From Trochalopteron elliotii (Eukaryota; Chordata; Aves; Passeriformes; Leiothrichidae), in the NCBI GenBank assembly GCA_024734555.1, contig JANPWX010000080.1, forward strand, positions 4,097,419-4,161,418: a stretch of 64,000 bases of DNA, read 5' to 3'. Within the stretch, counting starts at the first letter, position 1; each line of letters starts with the position of its first letter. The notes beneath the pieces were generated by a model. That model did not search any database and was not told where the DNA came from. It saw only the letters and a program-made list of their open reading frames with translations. The position numbers and the translations under genes are program-made. This document shows positions 11,302 through 23,800 of the stretch, one piece after another.

Positions 11302-14190
11302 CTGCATTCATTAGAAAACTATCATTAGGTCTGAAGCCCTAGGCAGCTGGGGAAAATTCCCAGTGTTATATAGCGACAATTATAATACTTAACTGTCAGA
11401 ATGATTTACTGTGATTTAATGGCACAAGAACACTATTTTCAACATTAAAATATTTTCCATCCGCTTGTTGGATTAGCATGAATAGAAGCAAAGCTAGCCA
11501 CTAGCATTGTGTGGTCTCTAAGCAGTAAACATGCAAATTTGACTTGTTTTGTATCAGATATAAGCATGGTATTATTAATGCACTGAAAAATGTAAAAATA
11601 AATGCCAGAAGTCTTGCCTGACGCTTTCATCTTAATGTCAAAATGTATAACTTCTATTTAAAAATACTAATGCCAAAATTAGCACTCCACAGTTTAGGCT
11701 AAAATGACAATAATACTCCTCTGGAAACTGAGCCCCACTGGTGCAGCCACAGCACTATAAACTACTTGTCTATGACAAATAGAACTTCTTTATTACAGGA
11801 GGCATGAAATGAAGCTGACTCAGTGAATGTAAATTAGCTCTGGCCACTCTCACTCCCCCTCCTGCTCCTGTACCTGTTCATAGATACTTAGGAGGATTAC
11901 CAACTCCCATTCCTGCACAGAGGTCAGTTAGAAAAGGAAATCAATAGAGCAAACAAGATGTCCACTGACCACTCCTGTTATCACTGACGGCAAAACTGTA
12001 AAGCTGAATAAAAGCTGCTATTTTAAAAAGTTTTACTTGTAACAACTCTATCATCGTGCTTTAAGGTTCACTGAGCTGCATATAAGGTAATAATAAATAA
12101 GGAAGAAGAATAATTCAGTGACATGATTACATTATTTTACAAAATAATCCAATCAGAGTAATCAGGTAATCAATTGAAGGCAGGCTTTTACATTAATGCA
12201 TAATGTTGCTGTGCACCAAGTGTGCTGTGCATTGAGTACACCAGGCACTGCTCTAACACCCTGTTTACTCTGTCCCATTTACCTATTCCTAATGTGTCAT
12301 TAAGCATATATATAATTTGTCTGATCAATTTAAAAGCATTGGAAATGGAAACAGAACACATTATACAAACAGAAAGATGTCAGTCTGGAGTACTGTATTG
12401 TGCAAACAAACGAATGGGAAAACTTGGTCAAGGCTATTGTCAGAGCAAGATTAATTAGCCTAATCCATTTTAATATCCTCTTTCTGTCTGCATTGTGAGC
12501 CACCACGACCTTCCTGGCAGGTGGAAGATACTTCGAAGTGGCATTAAAGCCTTTTTTCTTTCTCTAATGGGAGACAGAATAGTCAAAATGCTCACACTGA
12601 TACTGCTGCAGCCATGAATTAGAGTGGAACAGAAATTGGTCTGCAGAGGCCAGATTCATTAGTCACTAAGAAATACAGATTGGAGCCTCTAATCTGAGGT
12701 ACAAATGAATTGTCTGTCACAAAGTGGGAACTTGCTTCATTTGCATAGTGTAAGTCAGCTTTTGATTTGTAATTTCAAGAGGTTTATTAGTCTTATCTAA
12801 GCAGAGAAGCCCATTTGAGACCTACAGAAAATGACACCAGTTGGAAATTAAGGTTCTGCTCTGGTTTCTCATGTATTGCCATATAGCACTGGTGTATGCA
12901 CCCATTGACAGGATATGCTTTTCGTCTATTATGGGGTAACCTAACTCTGCATTTTACTTCTGGAAAATCATCACCTGCCCAGTAGTATTTCTGAAGTGCT
13001 TCTCCTCTCAGACAGAGGCAAATGGGTGGGAAAAACCCCACAGCCTCTGTGACACAGCTGTTGGAGCAGCCCTGTTACTGCCCTTCTCACGATCCTGTTT
13101 ACTAATGAAAAGGAAGCAGAAAAACTCACTCTACCCAAACCACATCTGCTGGATTACCCTTTACTATTAAAAAATATTTTCTAATAAAAATCTAGTAACA
13201 ATTATTACTACCTGAGAAGTGAATTTCTCTCCAGATCTTTGTCTTTTTTGTCAAATTTCTGTATAACTGGACATCCCCCATCCACTTCCAGGGCTTTAGG
13301 ATAAAAGACAGAAGTGCCCCACATAGAGAAATCTCTTTTCAGTAAGAGTCTGATTTTTTAAATTATGTTGTAAAGTATTATAAAATTCTTTCCAAAAATA
13401 ATTCTTACATTTCATCTCAGAGGGTACAAGTACAAATCAGTATCTTAAAAGAAGTTTCGAAAAAATGTGCAATAAAAGTTTTCAGAGCCAGACATGTCTG
13501 TTCTAGGACTTTTTTCTCCCCTTCATAGGGGTGAGGTGGCATTACTGGCATCGTATTGCAGAAAAGGAGCTGGCCACTGCAGGCAACCATTCTACAACTG
13601 AGGAAAGGAACTGGAAATCAGGTAGCAAAGTATTACACGCCTTCTATATAGCCTGGTTAATGGGACACGTGGCAGACATTTTACTAATGAAGTTAGAGAA
13701 ATGTTTGTCTTTGCATCGTATCCTCAAGTCACTGAATTGTAACAATTCTTAAAACTGTAAGAAAGAGTGATTTTACAAGGCATAAGAACAGACACAAAGC
13801 AAGCTATATAACATACATTTTTCTTGCAAGCAAATTAACTCTAAACAGTCTTTGATATAAAATTCTACCAAGGTCAACTAATTTATTTGAGTTGCGAGTT
13901 TTTTCCCCCTACCCAAAATTTTATTACAAGAGAGATGTTACTTCCAATTCAGATAATAATCCCTTCTGCTTTTTTAGTTTTGAACAAGTTATGGTACAAG
14001 ATGTATGAACTTTGATCTTTTTTTTTTTTCTGAGTGTTATACCTGTGCAAAGCCAACATTTGTAAAGTTGATATGGGGCACAATACACATTTATCAAAGA
14101 CTGAAATACATAGGATCATGCAGCAAGATGATAAAGCGTGGCAGGTTGCTGAAGCAGGGAGAAAGCAGGGTGACAGCACAGGAGATATAC
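11302..14190 (-). other. ADGRL2: ADGRL2 intron downstream of the 39-nt microexon
   Basis: A 2.9-kb AT-rich intron. No transposable element, RNA gene or convincing open frame was seen. Confidence 0.82.
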
Positions 14191-14229
14191 CTTAAGGTAA
14201 GCCCTGCACGTCTTCTCTCGTTTTTGGAG
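14191..14229 (-). CDS. ADGRL2: ADGRL2 39-nt microexon (GAIN insert)
   Basis: A phase 0-0 microexon read 14229 to 14191 encoding LQKREKTCRAYLK. Acceptor is TTATTAAAAAG preceded by a T/C-rich tract; donor is AAG|GTATAT. It sits between the ...GRSYNK and AVVDTV exons, exactly where latrophilins carry a 13-residue basic segment (LQKRE-TCRAY-) that I recall being present in some isoforms and absent in others. Both flanking junctions are phase 0, so inclusion and skipping both keep frame. The insert adds four basic residues and one unpaired Cys to GAIN. A long plus-strand open frame covering this spot (14005-14418) is an unrelated shadow. Confidence 0.93.
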
Positions 14230-15882
14230 CTTTTTAATAAGGAAAAAGAAAATCAGAAGTTAGAAAGATTCTGGAAAATTTCAGAAAGAGAAAAAAAAAA
14301 TACTCTGGCTTTTCAAATCCTGATTTTGAATGATAGCCTGGACATTAATCTAGCTTCTGTCCATGATGACTACAAAAGACCATCACACAGGAAATGTTTC
14401 TTCCCAACTGTGGTTTAAGCCCAGCTGGCAACCAAGCACCACACAGCCATTTGCTCATTTGCTCACCAGCAGGATTGGGGAAAGAATCACAAGGATAAAA
14501 CTGAGAAAATCCATGAGTTGAGATAAACACAGTTCAATAGGTAAAACAAAAGCCGTGCATGAAAATAAACCAGGGAGTTAATTCACTGCTTCCCATGGGC
14601 AGGCAGGTGTTCAGCCATTCCCAGAAAAGCCAAGCTCCATCACATGTAATGGTTACTTGGAAGACAAACACCATAACTTCAAAGTCCTCCACTTCTTCCT
14701 AATTCCCACCAGCTTTATGTGCGGAATACGATGTCACATTGTCTGGAATACCCCTTTTGTTATCTGGGCTCAGAGGTCCCAGCTGTGTCCCCTCCCAAAA
14801 TCCCATCCACTCCCAAATTCCTTGTCAGTGAGGCAGTACAAAAATAAGAAAACACTGTGAAAGTGCTGCTCAGCATTAACAAAAACATCTTTATATTATC
14901 CAAGATATGGAAGACATATTTCAGCACGAATCGAAAATATAGCCCCATACTAGTCACTGGGAAGAAAATTAACTCTACCCCAGCCAAAAGCAGCACAGCA
15001 ACCTTTACTCAGGTGTCTAGGTATCTTTTGCCCAAATGGTGGGATTTGTATGAAAAGGTCAAAGGAAAAAATCCATGTGTGGGCACTTGATCTGTCTCTG
15101 GGAAAAGTATTTTAAGGGCATCTAGGGACTGTAAATAAAACTATTGACAAAATAACAGAGAAGTGCATGGATCTCTCTCTCTCTCACTCTCTCCAAAGGA
15201 GGATGAAAAAATATTTCATTTGTGGCTTGCTGACTAGGCTCACGCAAGGAAGAGGCTGAGAAACACAGCATTTCCTCTGAGAAAAAGAGGAAAGGTAATA
15301 ACACTGTAATTTGTATTTAAACCACAAAGACATATTTTCTCTGAAATGTTTCTTGGAACATGTTTCCAGAGAAAACATTAATTCACATTTTAGATGTGTG
15401 TAGTAAGGCATTTTTATAAAGATCAATTATAAGTCATGTTGGTGTCTTTAGAAGTCTAAGAAAGTGTTATTATTCTGCAGGAAGTTGCATTAAAATAAAA
15501 CCCTGCACCTATGCAGAATTCCACTGATTTTATTACATGTTCAGGGTTAAAAGGATCACTGGATAAACATGCTGATTTGTTACAGAATTTCTGAGAGCTA
15601 ATACTCATTTCCCTCACACTGGTTATAATGCATTCCAGATTTTAATATGGGACACAGCTATGTATTTTAGGACCAGTCAGCCATTGTGAATTATATCTTA
15701 TTCCCCAAAGAAGGTAATTACAACTTTCTGCTGTGTATTTACTGCTGTTTTCTCTCACATGCTTATTCCAGAACTATACACATGCAGGAACAAAGTACAG
15801 ATTAATATTTCTGCAAGGAAAAAAACACCAAACCCAAGAGCAATTGTTATCCCAGCGGGAGGAGGCGATGGGAGGTGTGTAC
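14230..15882 (-). other. ADGRL2: ADGRL2 intron upstream of the 39-nt microexon
   Basis: A 1.65-kb intron containing a CT-repeat at 15172-15193. No other element recognised. Confidence 0.85.
15172..15193. repeat. (CT)n microsatellite
   Basis: A CT dinucleotide tract interrupted once by CA, within the intron upstream of the 39-nt microexon. On the gene strand it is GA-rich. Confidence 0.85.
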
Positions 15883-16068
15883 CTTGTTATAACTCCTTCC
15901 AGCAGAGTCTTTTTCACTGGGCCGTAGTTCCTGGAGCTGAGCATCCAAAATGTCCACGAGCTGCTCCATCAGCCTCACGGATGAACTAACATCACCAGCA
16001 AAGACCGGTCCTTTGGTGTGCTTAGCCAGTTCATTGGCCAGACTAGCAGCATTTTCTCCACTTCTGAT
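15883..16068 (-). CDS. ADGRL2: ADGRL2 exon: GAIN subdomain A start
   Basis: A 186-nt phase 0-0 exon (62 codons) read 16068 to 15883, acceptor ATTTCAG and donor AAG|GTACAC. It encodes [40 protein letters not shown] and [20 protein letters not shown], then NK. This is the helical GAIN subdomain A after the hormone-receptor motif. Conservation with mammalian latrophilin-2 appears very high by memory. Confidence 0.96.
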
Positions 16069-16908
16069 CTGAAATGACAGTTTATATTATCTCAGCAGGG
16101 TCCCTTGTTCTGCTTGCGGCTCCTAATTCCAATTCCCTGTGTACCTTTGTTGTGGTGAAATAACCATTTGCACATACATTGAAATCTGTAACTAATTGAG
16201 ACCAATAATGTTCTCTTTATCTCAGAAGATTAAAGGTTCTTAGATCCGTGACACACAAAAGCAGTTCTTAACAGCCAGCAAAACCAGAAATCTGAGTGGG
16301 ACTTTTGGGCTCGATCTTCTATTCATCCTCACTTTTATTTTACTGCCATTATCAGACAGTAAGAAATCTGTTTGTTCATACCAGTGCTTGAGGCATTTGA
16401 AAGTCAAGTAGCCTTGTACTGACAACAAATTATCCAGTTTTCATAAACTTTGTAAATCTCAGTAGGGAAAGAAAACACAGAAAGTGGTTCTGTGGTCTAA
16501 TCACACTGTTATCAATGCACTCAGGCAAAAATCTCTTTATTACAGTGCAATTTTTACTGAACAAAAAACCCGTTGCTGTATACCACACAGGTTTTGCTGT
16601 GTGTTGCATAGTATTTGATTTTTTAAGCAAATATTGCTTTTAGATTTTGAATACAAGCAAAGCTACTTTGTTTTAAATAGTAATGAGAACATGTTCACAA
16701 ATTCAACATAAGAATCTAGAGAGGGCATACTAAAACACAAACAAGAGCCCAACTGTTGGCCAGTGCTTTGTACATGGAGTACATGTAAGTCCTTCTACTT
16801 TTAATGAGCACAGAGTAATAAAGACGACTTCAACAAACTGAAATATTAATGCTCAGAGTTAAAATCCTTTATCACCAGCTTACACCAGATTAAAAGGTTT
16901 CAACCAAC
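16069..16908 (-). other. ADGRL2: ADGRL2 intron between HRM and GAIN exons
   Basis: An 840-bp AT-rich phase-0 intron, donor GTTGGT, acceptor ATTTCAG. Nothing else seen. Confidence 0.88.
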
Positions 16909-17012
16909 CTTCTGAGCCAGCTGATTTACCCAGTGTGAGGTACAGTTGCTAAGATCAGGGCCTTTGGGGTTCCACATTCCCGTTAAGACCACGCAGAGAT
17001 ATGAGGCAGTTC
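16909..17012 (-). CDS. ADGRL2: ADGRL2 exon: second half of hormone-receptor motif
   Basis: A 104-nt exon (phase 1 to 0) read 17012 to 16909, acceptor TCTGTTGTAG and donor CAGAAG|GTTGGT. It completes Gly and encodes [20 protein letters not shown] and [14 protein letters not shown]. The Cys-X-G-W-P-Cys-W pattern completes the HRM that begins in the exon upstream; NCT is a potential glycosylation site. CVVLTGM differs from the CMISTGT I recall in mammals. The donor GTTGGT is the weakest-looking in the gene. The exon is too short to stand out as an open reading frame and was found by matching the HRM. Confidence 0.94.
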
Positions 17013-17559
17013 CTACAACAGATGCAGAAAACTATAGTGAAATGGAGACCATTTTTCTGCATGCATTCAGGAAATTGGCTACACTGTGCTCCTAAACAAC
17101 ATTCAATTCTGAATGCTGCTAATGGTACTACTTGACAATAATTGACAAAAACGTAAGGAAATAATGTAAATTACAAAGAGCAATAAAAAAAGTCAGTGAA
17201 AAGTACCAGACGTTTTTCTGCAAACAAACAAAAAGCCCTTGATTTCTCCTGGAGCTCATCCAGAGGGGAGGTCATAATGAGAAAGGCAGCTGTAAGCATA
17301 TTTCACAACAGTCCTCAAGCAATGCCCTAAAATTTGACCTGGATTCACAAAAGTGCAAGCACAAGGTAATTCTGTGGCTATGCTCAAATGATGTCTGCAG
17401 ATTACAACTTGACCATTGCCTGTGGATACTGCACTCTCTGGGTAACAAAAAAATTACGTGATAGACAGCCTGAGATTAAAAAAATATTCATCATGAGAGA
17501 GCTGCACATTGCTTTTGAAATGTCTGCTTGAAATCAAGATATATTTTTAAAGACAATAC
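17013..17559 (-). other. ADGRL2: ADGRL2 intron inside the hormone-receptor motif
   Basis: A 547-bp phase-1 intron with GTATTG donor and TTGTAG acceptor. No repeat or extra exon recognised. Confidence 0.88.
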
Positions 17560-17856
17560 CTCGTGTTCCTTTGGGGCAAGGGCGTTCAACCATCATTCCT
17601 CTTTGTGTTTGAGGCCAGCTAATGCCCCTGGCCTCAGTCGGTTCACAGAATCTCTCTGGCAAAGGGAAAAAACTTGTCACGGGAGGAATTTTGGTTGTGG
17701 AAATCGGTGGTGGTGGTTTGGGTCCTCTGCTTCCTTCCTTTGTTCCTCCAGCTGATGTTGTGCTTATGGGACCTCGCTGTGACGTGGTGCTAGTGGTTGA
17801 CACTGTGGTTTTGTAAAGCTCTGCTGAAGAAGTTATTGTCACTGCTGTGGTAGGCA
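17560..17856 (-). CDS. ADGRL2: ADGRL2 exon: Ser/Thr-rich stalk and first half of HRM
   Basis: A 297-nt phase 1-1 exon read 17856 to 17560, acceptor CCTGTGCAG and donor CGAG|GTATTG. It encodes [20 protein letters not shown], a low-complexity Thr/Ser/Pro segment ([35 protein letters not shown]) expected to be O-glycosylated, then [20 protein letters not shown] and [16 protein letters not shown], the start of the hormone-receptor motif. The stalk is the fastest-changing part of latrophilins, yet it still matches latrophilin-2. Confidence 0.95.
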
Positions 17857-20800
17857 CTGCACAGGGAAAAATCAGAGTAATAATAAAGCAAATTACTTCA
17901 GAATTCTATATAAAAAAAGTTATTTAAAAGTTATTTATGTAGCTTTCAAGGATTCTCTGGTGTCTCCTTTCCTTTATCTTAATATTACTCTTATTGCTAT
18001 TCTGGCCGCTTAAGATATAACTTTGACTTTGTTTGGGTTTTTTTTCTTTTTTCTCTCTCAGCTCATACTGTTATGACGTTTCAGCACATTCTCCAAATAA
18101 TCTCTTCTGTAATAAAAATTGATAGTTACATTCCTAAAAGCTAAAAGGCATACTAGTGAGTTATCAGTACATAACAAACACGCTCAAAGCAATTAAAGAT
18201 TACTTAATCACATTTGCAGCAGGAACAACTCAATAGATAGAATCTGTTGAATCAGTGTGCCGTGAACAATGTAGTCCAGCTTTAACAACAAAGGCAGTGG
18301 GCTGTAACTAACGAGACCATTTTGGAAAAACAGACCCCAAAACTTCAAGTCACCCAGTACACACCTTCCAGGGCAATAATTATGATAACATCTTCCTACC
18401 CAGCAGTCATTCTGCTTGAGAGAGCTGCATGCCTGATTAGCTCCAAACACAGGCAGCACCCAGCAGGTGCATGGAATTCTCCTCTTTGAACATTTGGGGC
18501 CTTAACATCCTTTTTTGATAAAGCAGGTATGAAGACACAACTCATACAAGCCAGTGGCAAGGACTTGTAAGGAGTTTTCATCTTTTATGAAACATCAGGA
18601 CAAGCTTAGGCCAAATCCCACTGCTCAGGATGTGCAGCTGCTCCTGCCACTGCAGGAGGACCCACAGCAGGAACTCATGGCTGGAGCTGCTGAGGTACAG
18701 CCCAAGCCATACCAGGGTTTTCAGGCTTTGGAGAGATGATAATAAAAATTAGTGCTAGTGGAGTCTGGAATGGCTGTGTAGCACGTTCACATGTATACTG
18801 AGAAACAATGCAAGTGAGCAAAGCAACTGCAACAGTTATCATTATTTCCAAATATTCATTAGTGTTCAAAATGCTTTACAGAAAAGAAAGCTACAGATGA
18901 TTGTGCTGAGAATAAATAAGCTCATGGAAAGTATTTTTGGCTTTTTTCTTTCTCTTTTTTTCTTGTTCTGCTACGTCCTTGAACTCTCATTTACTGGACA
19001 ATGCAGCTTCTCTAAATTAAATAATAAAAAAAATAAAACCAAAAGAAGAGCAGTCTCACTTTTTTCAGCAGTTGTTTTGTTAGTGTTTTGCATATTAAAT
19101 TTCAGCAGTTTGGCAAATACTTTTCTCAAAAATCCTTTTTAAATTATGTTTCACTTATATTAGAGGTTTAGAATATTACTTTTTTTTAATTTTCACATGA
19201 ATTTAGGGTGAAATTTTGAGCATCATGATTTGACTTTCAAGACTACAGGCAAAGACGTGCCTATCATCCCTCTCCTGCTCACCAACTTCTGCAGATCCTG
19301 TCTCCTCTTCAGTCTCATTCTTGGCTGCTTGAACACAGCCTGTGTAACTCTGCTGAACTTGTGGCGTAGCCAGCTACCACTGAAACCTTCGGATCTGTTC
19401 TGCAAGTGCTTGCCTTTGCCTTCACATCTTGTGAAACTGCTCTAATTTGCTTTTGATTACAATGCATCCAGCCTTCTAGTGTTTCCCCAATTAATATTTG
19501 TCAAAAGCTTTTGCAATCACTTGTACAAGTGTCAGGCAAGGCCTGCTGAATCAGGTCCTCGGGAACAAGGAGCTCGTGGGGATGGAGAATGATGCAGGGG
19601 ACAAGCAATTATTATGATCCATCCCCTAATACACTCTGCTAATTAATACATATTTGAACATCAAAATGTGTATTAGCATTATTGCAGTTACTACTCAAAC
19701 CCTGTAATGTTTAGGACAGTTTTGTCTCAGGAGCAAAATATCAGTGTCAGAATTCAAAAAACAATTCAAAGTTCAGTGGTGAGGTAACAATTTTCAGAAC
19801 ATATTAGGTGTTGCACTCCAAGCTAAAATAATTCTGCTGTCATTACACACCTTGAATTAGTACAATTTTCATGCTATCCATTAAAATCAATTTCAAAGCC
19901 TACCACCCATGATTCAAAAATGACCGGCATGGTAGTACTACATACTTAGAAATATATTAGTAATCTCACATTGTAAGAGTAAAACTTTAAACCACCTCTC
20001 TCAGAAAAACTGAAAAAAAAATTGCAGATAACTTCTAAGAGCTTTTCTCTTTAATCAAATTTTAAAAAAAGAAGCCAGCATATTTAAGAATGCACCAGGA
20101 AACTTCTTCCCACACTTCAGTGCTGGAAGTCTGGGAAAAAAGGTGGATGAAAAATAAGAAACAACTGAACACATCACTTCAAGAAATAGTCTATAGCTTT
20201 TGGAAGGCAGGTCATTTTATCTTTAATGACCTGTGGGCACTTAATCTGCTTGGCCATTCTCCTGAGCTGCAAGAAGACACATGACAGCTGCCACCACCTG
20301 ATGTGTCACGCTCTGAGAGCTGAGGGCGGTGGCACCTGCAGGCTCTGCCCTGCACAGCACTTTGCCAATACAAGATAATGGCAGTGATGATTAACAGGCT
20401 GCAACTGAGAAGAACAAACCCCGTGTCAAGGTTATTAACCTATTGTTCTAAGCAGCAAGGGTGAAGATATGTAGTTTTTGTCCAACCCCAAAAAAGCCAC
20501 CTTTACAATGCGAGATTCTATTTTGACTTTTTGACTAGGCTCGATATACTGAGGAGAAAACCGAAACCTCCTCTGCCTTCTTTTTATTAAGAATAGGTTC
20601 TTCTTATTATAAGCTGAAGACAGCAATTTAAATTAAGAAAATAAGAGAAAAGAGTAATAAGCAGTAAATCCAAAGACTCAAATTGAGGTGTAATTAATTT
20701 ACACTTGTTTCATTTAGCTCCTAACAGCTGATTTAAACAGTTATGTATCCTATCTGTTACTAAAAATGAAGACACCACTGGCGTAGAACTCAACACCTGT

Positions 20801-23800
20801 TTAGCAGTGTGATGTCTATAAAAAACTTAACACAATTGCTGTAGGACAGCAGGGGAATAGTAACTTTCTTTCCCCAACTGACAGTGAAGAGCAGATTTAG
20901 AAAAGGCACACAAGCTATCTAATATTCCTTGCCAACAGGTTTCTATTCTAGGCAGGCATAAAATAAGTTAAAAAGAAAAACCAAACAACTAAGCTAAGCC
21001 AAATCAAAAATATCCCCACCCAAAATGAAACTCTAACCTTAGATTTACAATTGTGTCAATTGAAAATGGCTTCATTCTCCCCTCTGGCATCCAGGCCATT
21101 TGAGAAAATCAGCTGCATGGATTTTTTCAGTTAAATGTATATTCTTATAGGTCACGTATTTCAATTTTTTTGGACACATGAAAATCTATGTGACCACCTT
21201 TATTCTCAAAAGATGTCACACACAGAGCTGCCATGTAAAGCAACAGAAACCTGTGCAAATCACAATTTTCCTGCCTTCTGCTTATTACTGCTCTGTACCT
21301 GTTTTTGTGCTTCAGTGAATAGCAGGGAAGGTACTAAGAGTCACCTAATTACCTATAGGTGACTCCAGCTATTATGTTAGCCAGCACTCTATTGACCCCG
21401 CCAGATCCCATTCAACTGAAAGTGAAATGTTTACACAGCCATTTACAAATTTATACCTTGAAAATGTTAACATGCGACAAAAAAAAATTAGCAAAATACC
21501 TGTGGCTAAAAAATATGCTACCTGCTCCCCATTATATTGTCTTTACATGTACAACCACTCTTTCATTCATCAGTAGTCTATCAGATTTGATATACGCAAT
21601 TTACTTAATTTGCTGCATGACTTTCTTGTAAATTCTTGGTGTTGCACTAGTTTGCTATTACTTCAAGTCCTTGGTGATGCTACTCTCCAAGTTTCTGTTC
21701 TGTCCACACTCACAACATCCATCTCTTCCTGCAGTGATCCAATAATACTTAATGATGGGTATCATGGCACAAAAAGGGAGACAACTTCAGTTTGAACAGT
21801 TAGCACAAACTGGGATGAGTGTAGATGAAACCTCTCCCTAATGCACTAACACAGAACAAAAGGATTTATCTTCTTTTTGTTACCAAGGAAACCTTACAAT
21901 GTAATGCTCATATTAAAAGTGAATACTTTTTAGAGGGAAAACTCCCTCATTCTTCCTGGCCTTTTAACTTAAAATTCCTTTAAAAATTCCTGTTTCAGCA
22001 AGGATTCATTTGGACCTTTGGTACCCCCTATAGAAAGAATGTAACTGGATATATCCACTAAATTTACCAAGGATATAAAAATTCTGGTTTGTCTCAAAAA
22101 TTTCAGGGCATTTTTGCAAGGCCTGATGTATTTTATTTCATTTTTAAATTAGGGTTTTGATTTTAAAATGCTTTTTACACTTAATCTTAGAAAACATGCT
22201 CTTCTGCAACATATGAGTGGTACTAGACAGCTGTAGCTCTGAAAACCATTTCTACATTTATAGCAGATACACCAGCTGCAGGCTGAACGTTTTACACATA
22301 GCATTGTCCTGGCAGACACCTTGCAAATGCACCTTCTTGGCAGACACAAGCACTGCAGAAACTGGAGGACCCCTTGCAAATGCAGTTGGGTCATTTGCTC
22401 AGCATCAGATGTGCAGATGTGGAGCTCAGGGACACGGTTCAGTGGTGGACTCGGCAGGGTGAGCTTTACAGTTGGACTTAATGATCTTTCCATCATTCTA
22501 TGATACATCTGTGTACTATAATTTCCAAGAGAAGCAAGGAGAAAAATAACATAAAAAGAATGAGGTTAAGGGAGGAGTTCTGAGGGCAGCAGACTTCACT
22601 GTCTGAGTACTAAAGCAGTAGTCTCTCTCCAGCGTCTACAGTTTTAGAAATGTGAAGAGTTTCTCCTGAAGACTAAGAAAATAGGGATACAGGGAAAGTT
22701 GCAAGAACAGAAAATTATGTAGGTTTGCAGCAAGAGCAAGGTCAACTTTAGGTTAATTACAGTGGTATTTCAGAGGTGTCAACAGGGAGATTTAAAAATG
22801 AAGGAGACAACAGAGAAAACAAAGCCAGGAGTTTCAGGACATGGATGAGCCCAAGTTTTGGCCCTGGGAGCAAATTTAAAGGGAAAGTGCAACTCAAGTG
22901 TGACAAATCCATCTTTCATGTAGGAAGAAAGACTGGTGTTTTTGAAGCTGGACATTGCAGTGTAGACAAAAACTAATAACCAAGACAGGTATATAGAGAA
23001 AAAAACTAAAAATCAGTGTGTGTCTTATCTATCATTATTTCTCACTTGGCAACGGAGGGAACACAGATTACTGAGTTTTCCACAATGGTCCCAAGTTAAC
23101 CATTCGAAAAGAAAGGGCCATGACTTCCAATTTTGAGACACTGACCTTGTGACACCATTAAATACTTGATATTAAAGTACTATGGCAAAGGACACTAAAA
23201 GAAAGTTCTAGTATTAGGTGACTTACAGAACGTTATCGTAACTCCTATGGTTGTTGAATAGATGATTAAGAAATCTGAGTTGATCACAAAAAACCCAAAA
23301 CAAATTAGAATAAAAGAAGCATGAGAATGTCCTTCCTCAAGTGTGCTTAAAAGCTGATCTAATTCCATATGAGATAAAAAATCCAAGTGTGCATTACACA
23401 CATAGATCCTTTATATAATAGTCAAAGGACTGAGCTGCAATTTATATAGAATTTATGCTGAAACAAAGAGGAACTGAAATATAATAAAAATAAATACAGA
23501 AGCAGATACTGTAAAGAATTTCCCCTTGCTTTTATTTCCTTGTACATCTCAAGGACAATTACGTTAGACAGTTTTTCCTTTCATTTAGTAGTTTCTAACT
23601 ACAGGCAATTGGCTTAGGCAAGAGAGGAAATGACCTGAAACATATTCTTAGATCTGCAATGTACATACCCATATAAAATTAAAATACTGGGTATTGGCCT
23701 CATCTAAGGAAAAATACTGTGTGTGAACATGTGCATCACATACTCAAATAAAATGAGTGCCATTTGGTTTCTTTATTTTAAAAAGACCGGAATCAAAAGA

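Noticed and set aside
14005..14418. 137-codon plus-strand open frame
   Set aside because: It is antisense to the 39-nt microexon, has low-complexity composition and matches no protein I know.
22149..22508. 119-codon minus-strand open frame
   Set aside because: It is largely antisense to the CR1 tail and its flank; not a gene.
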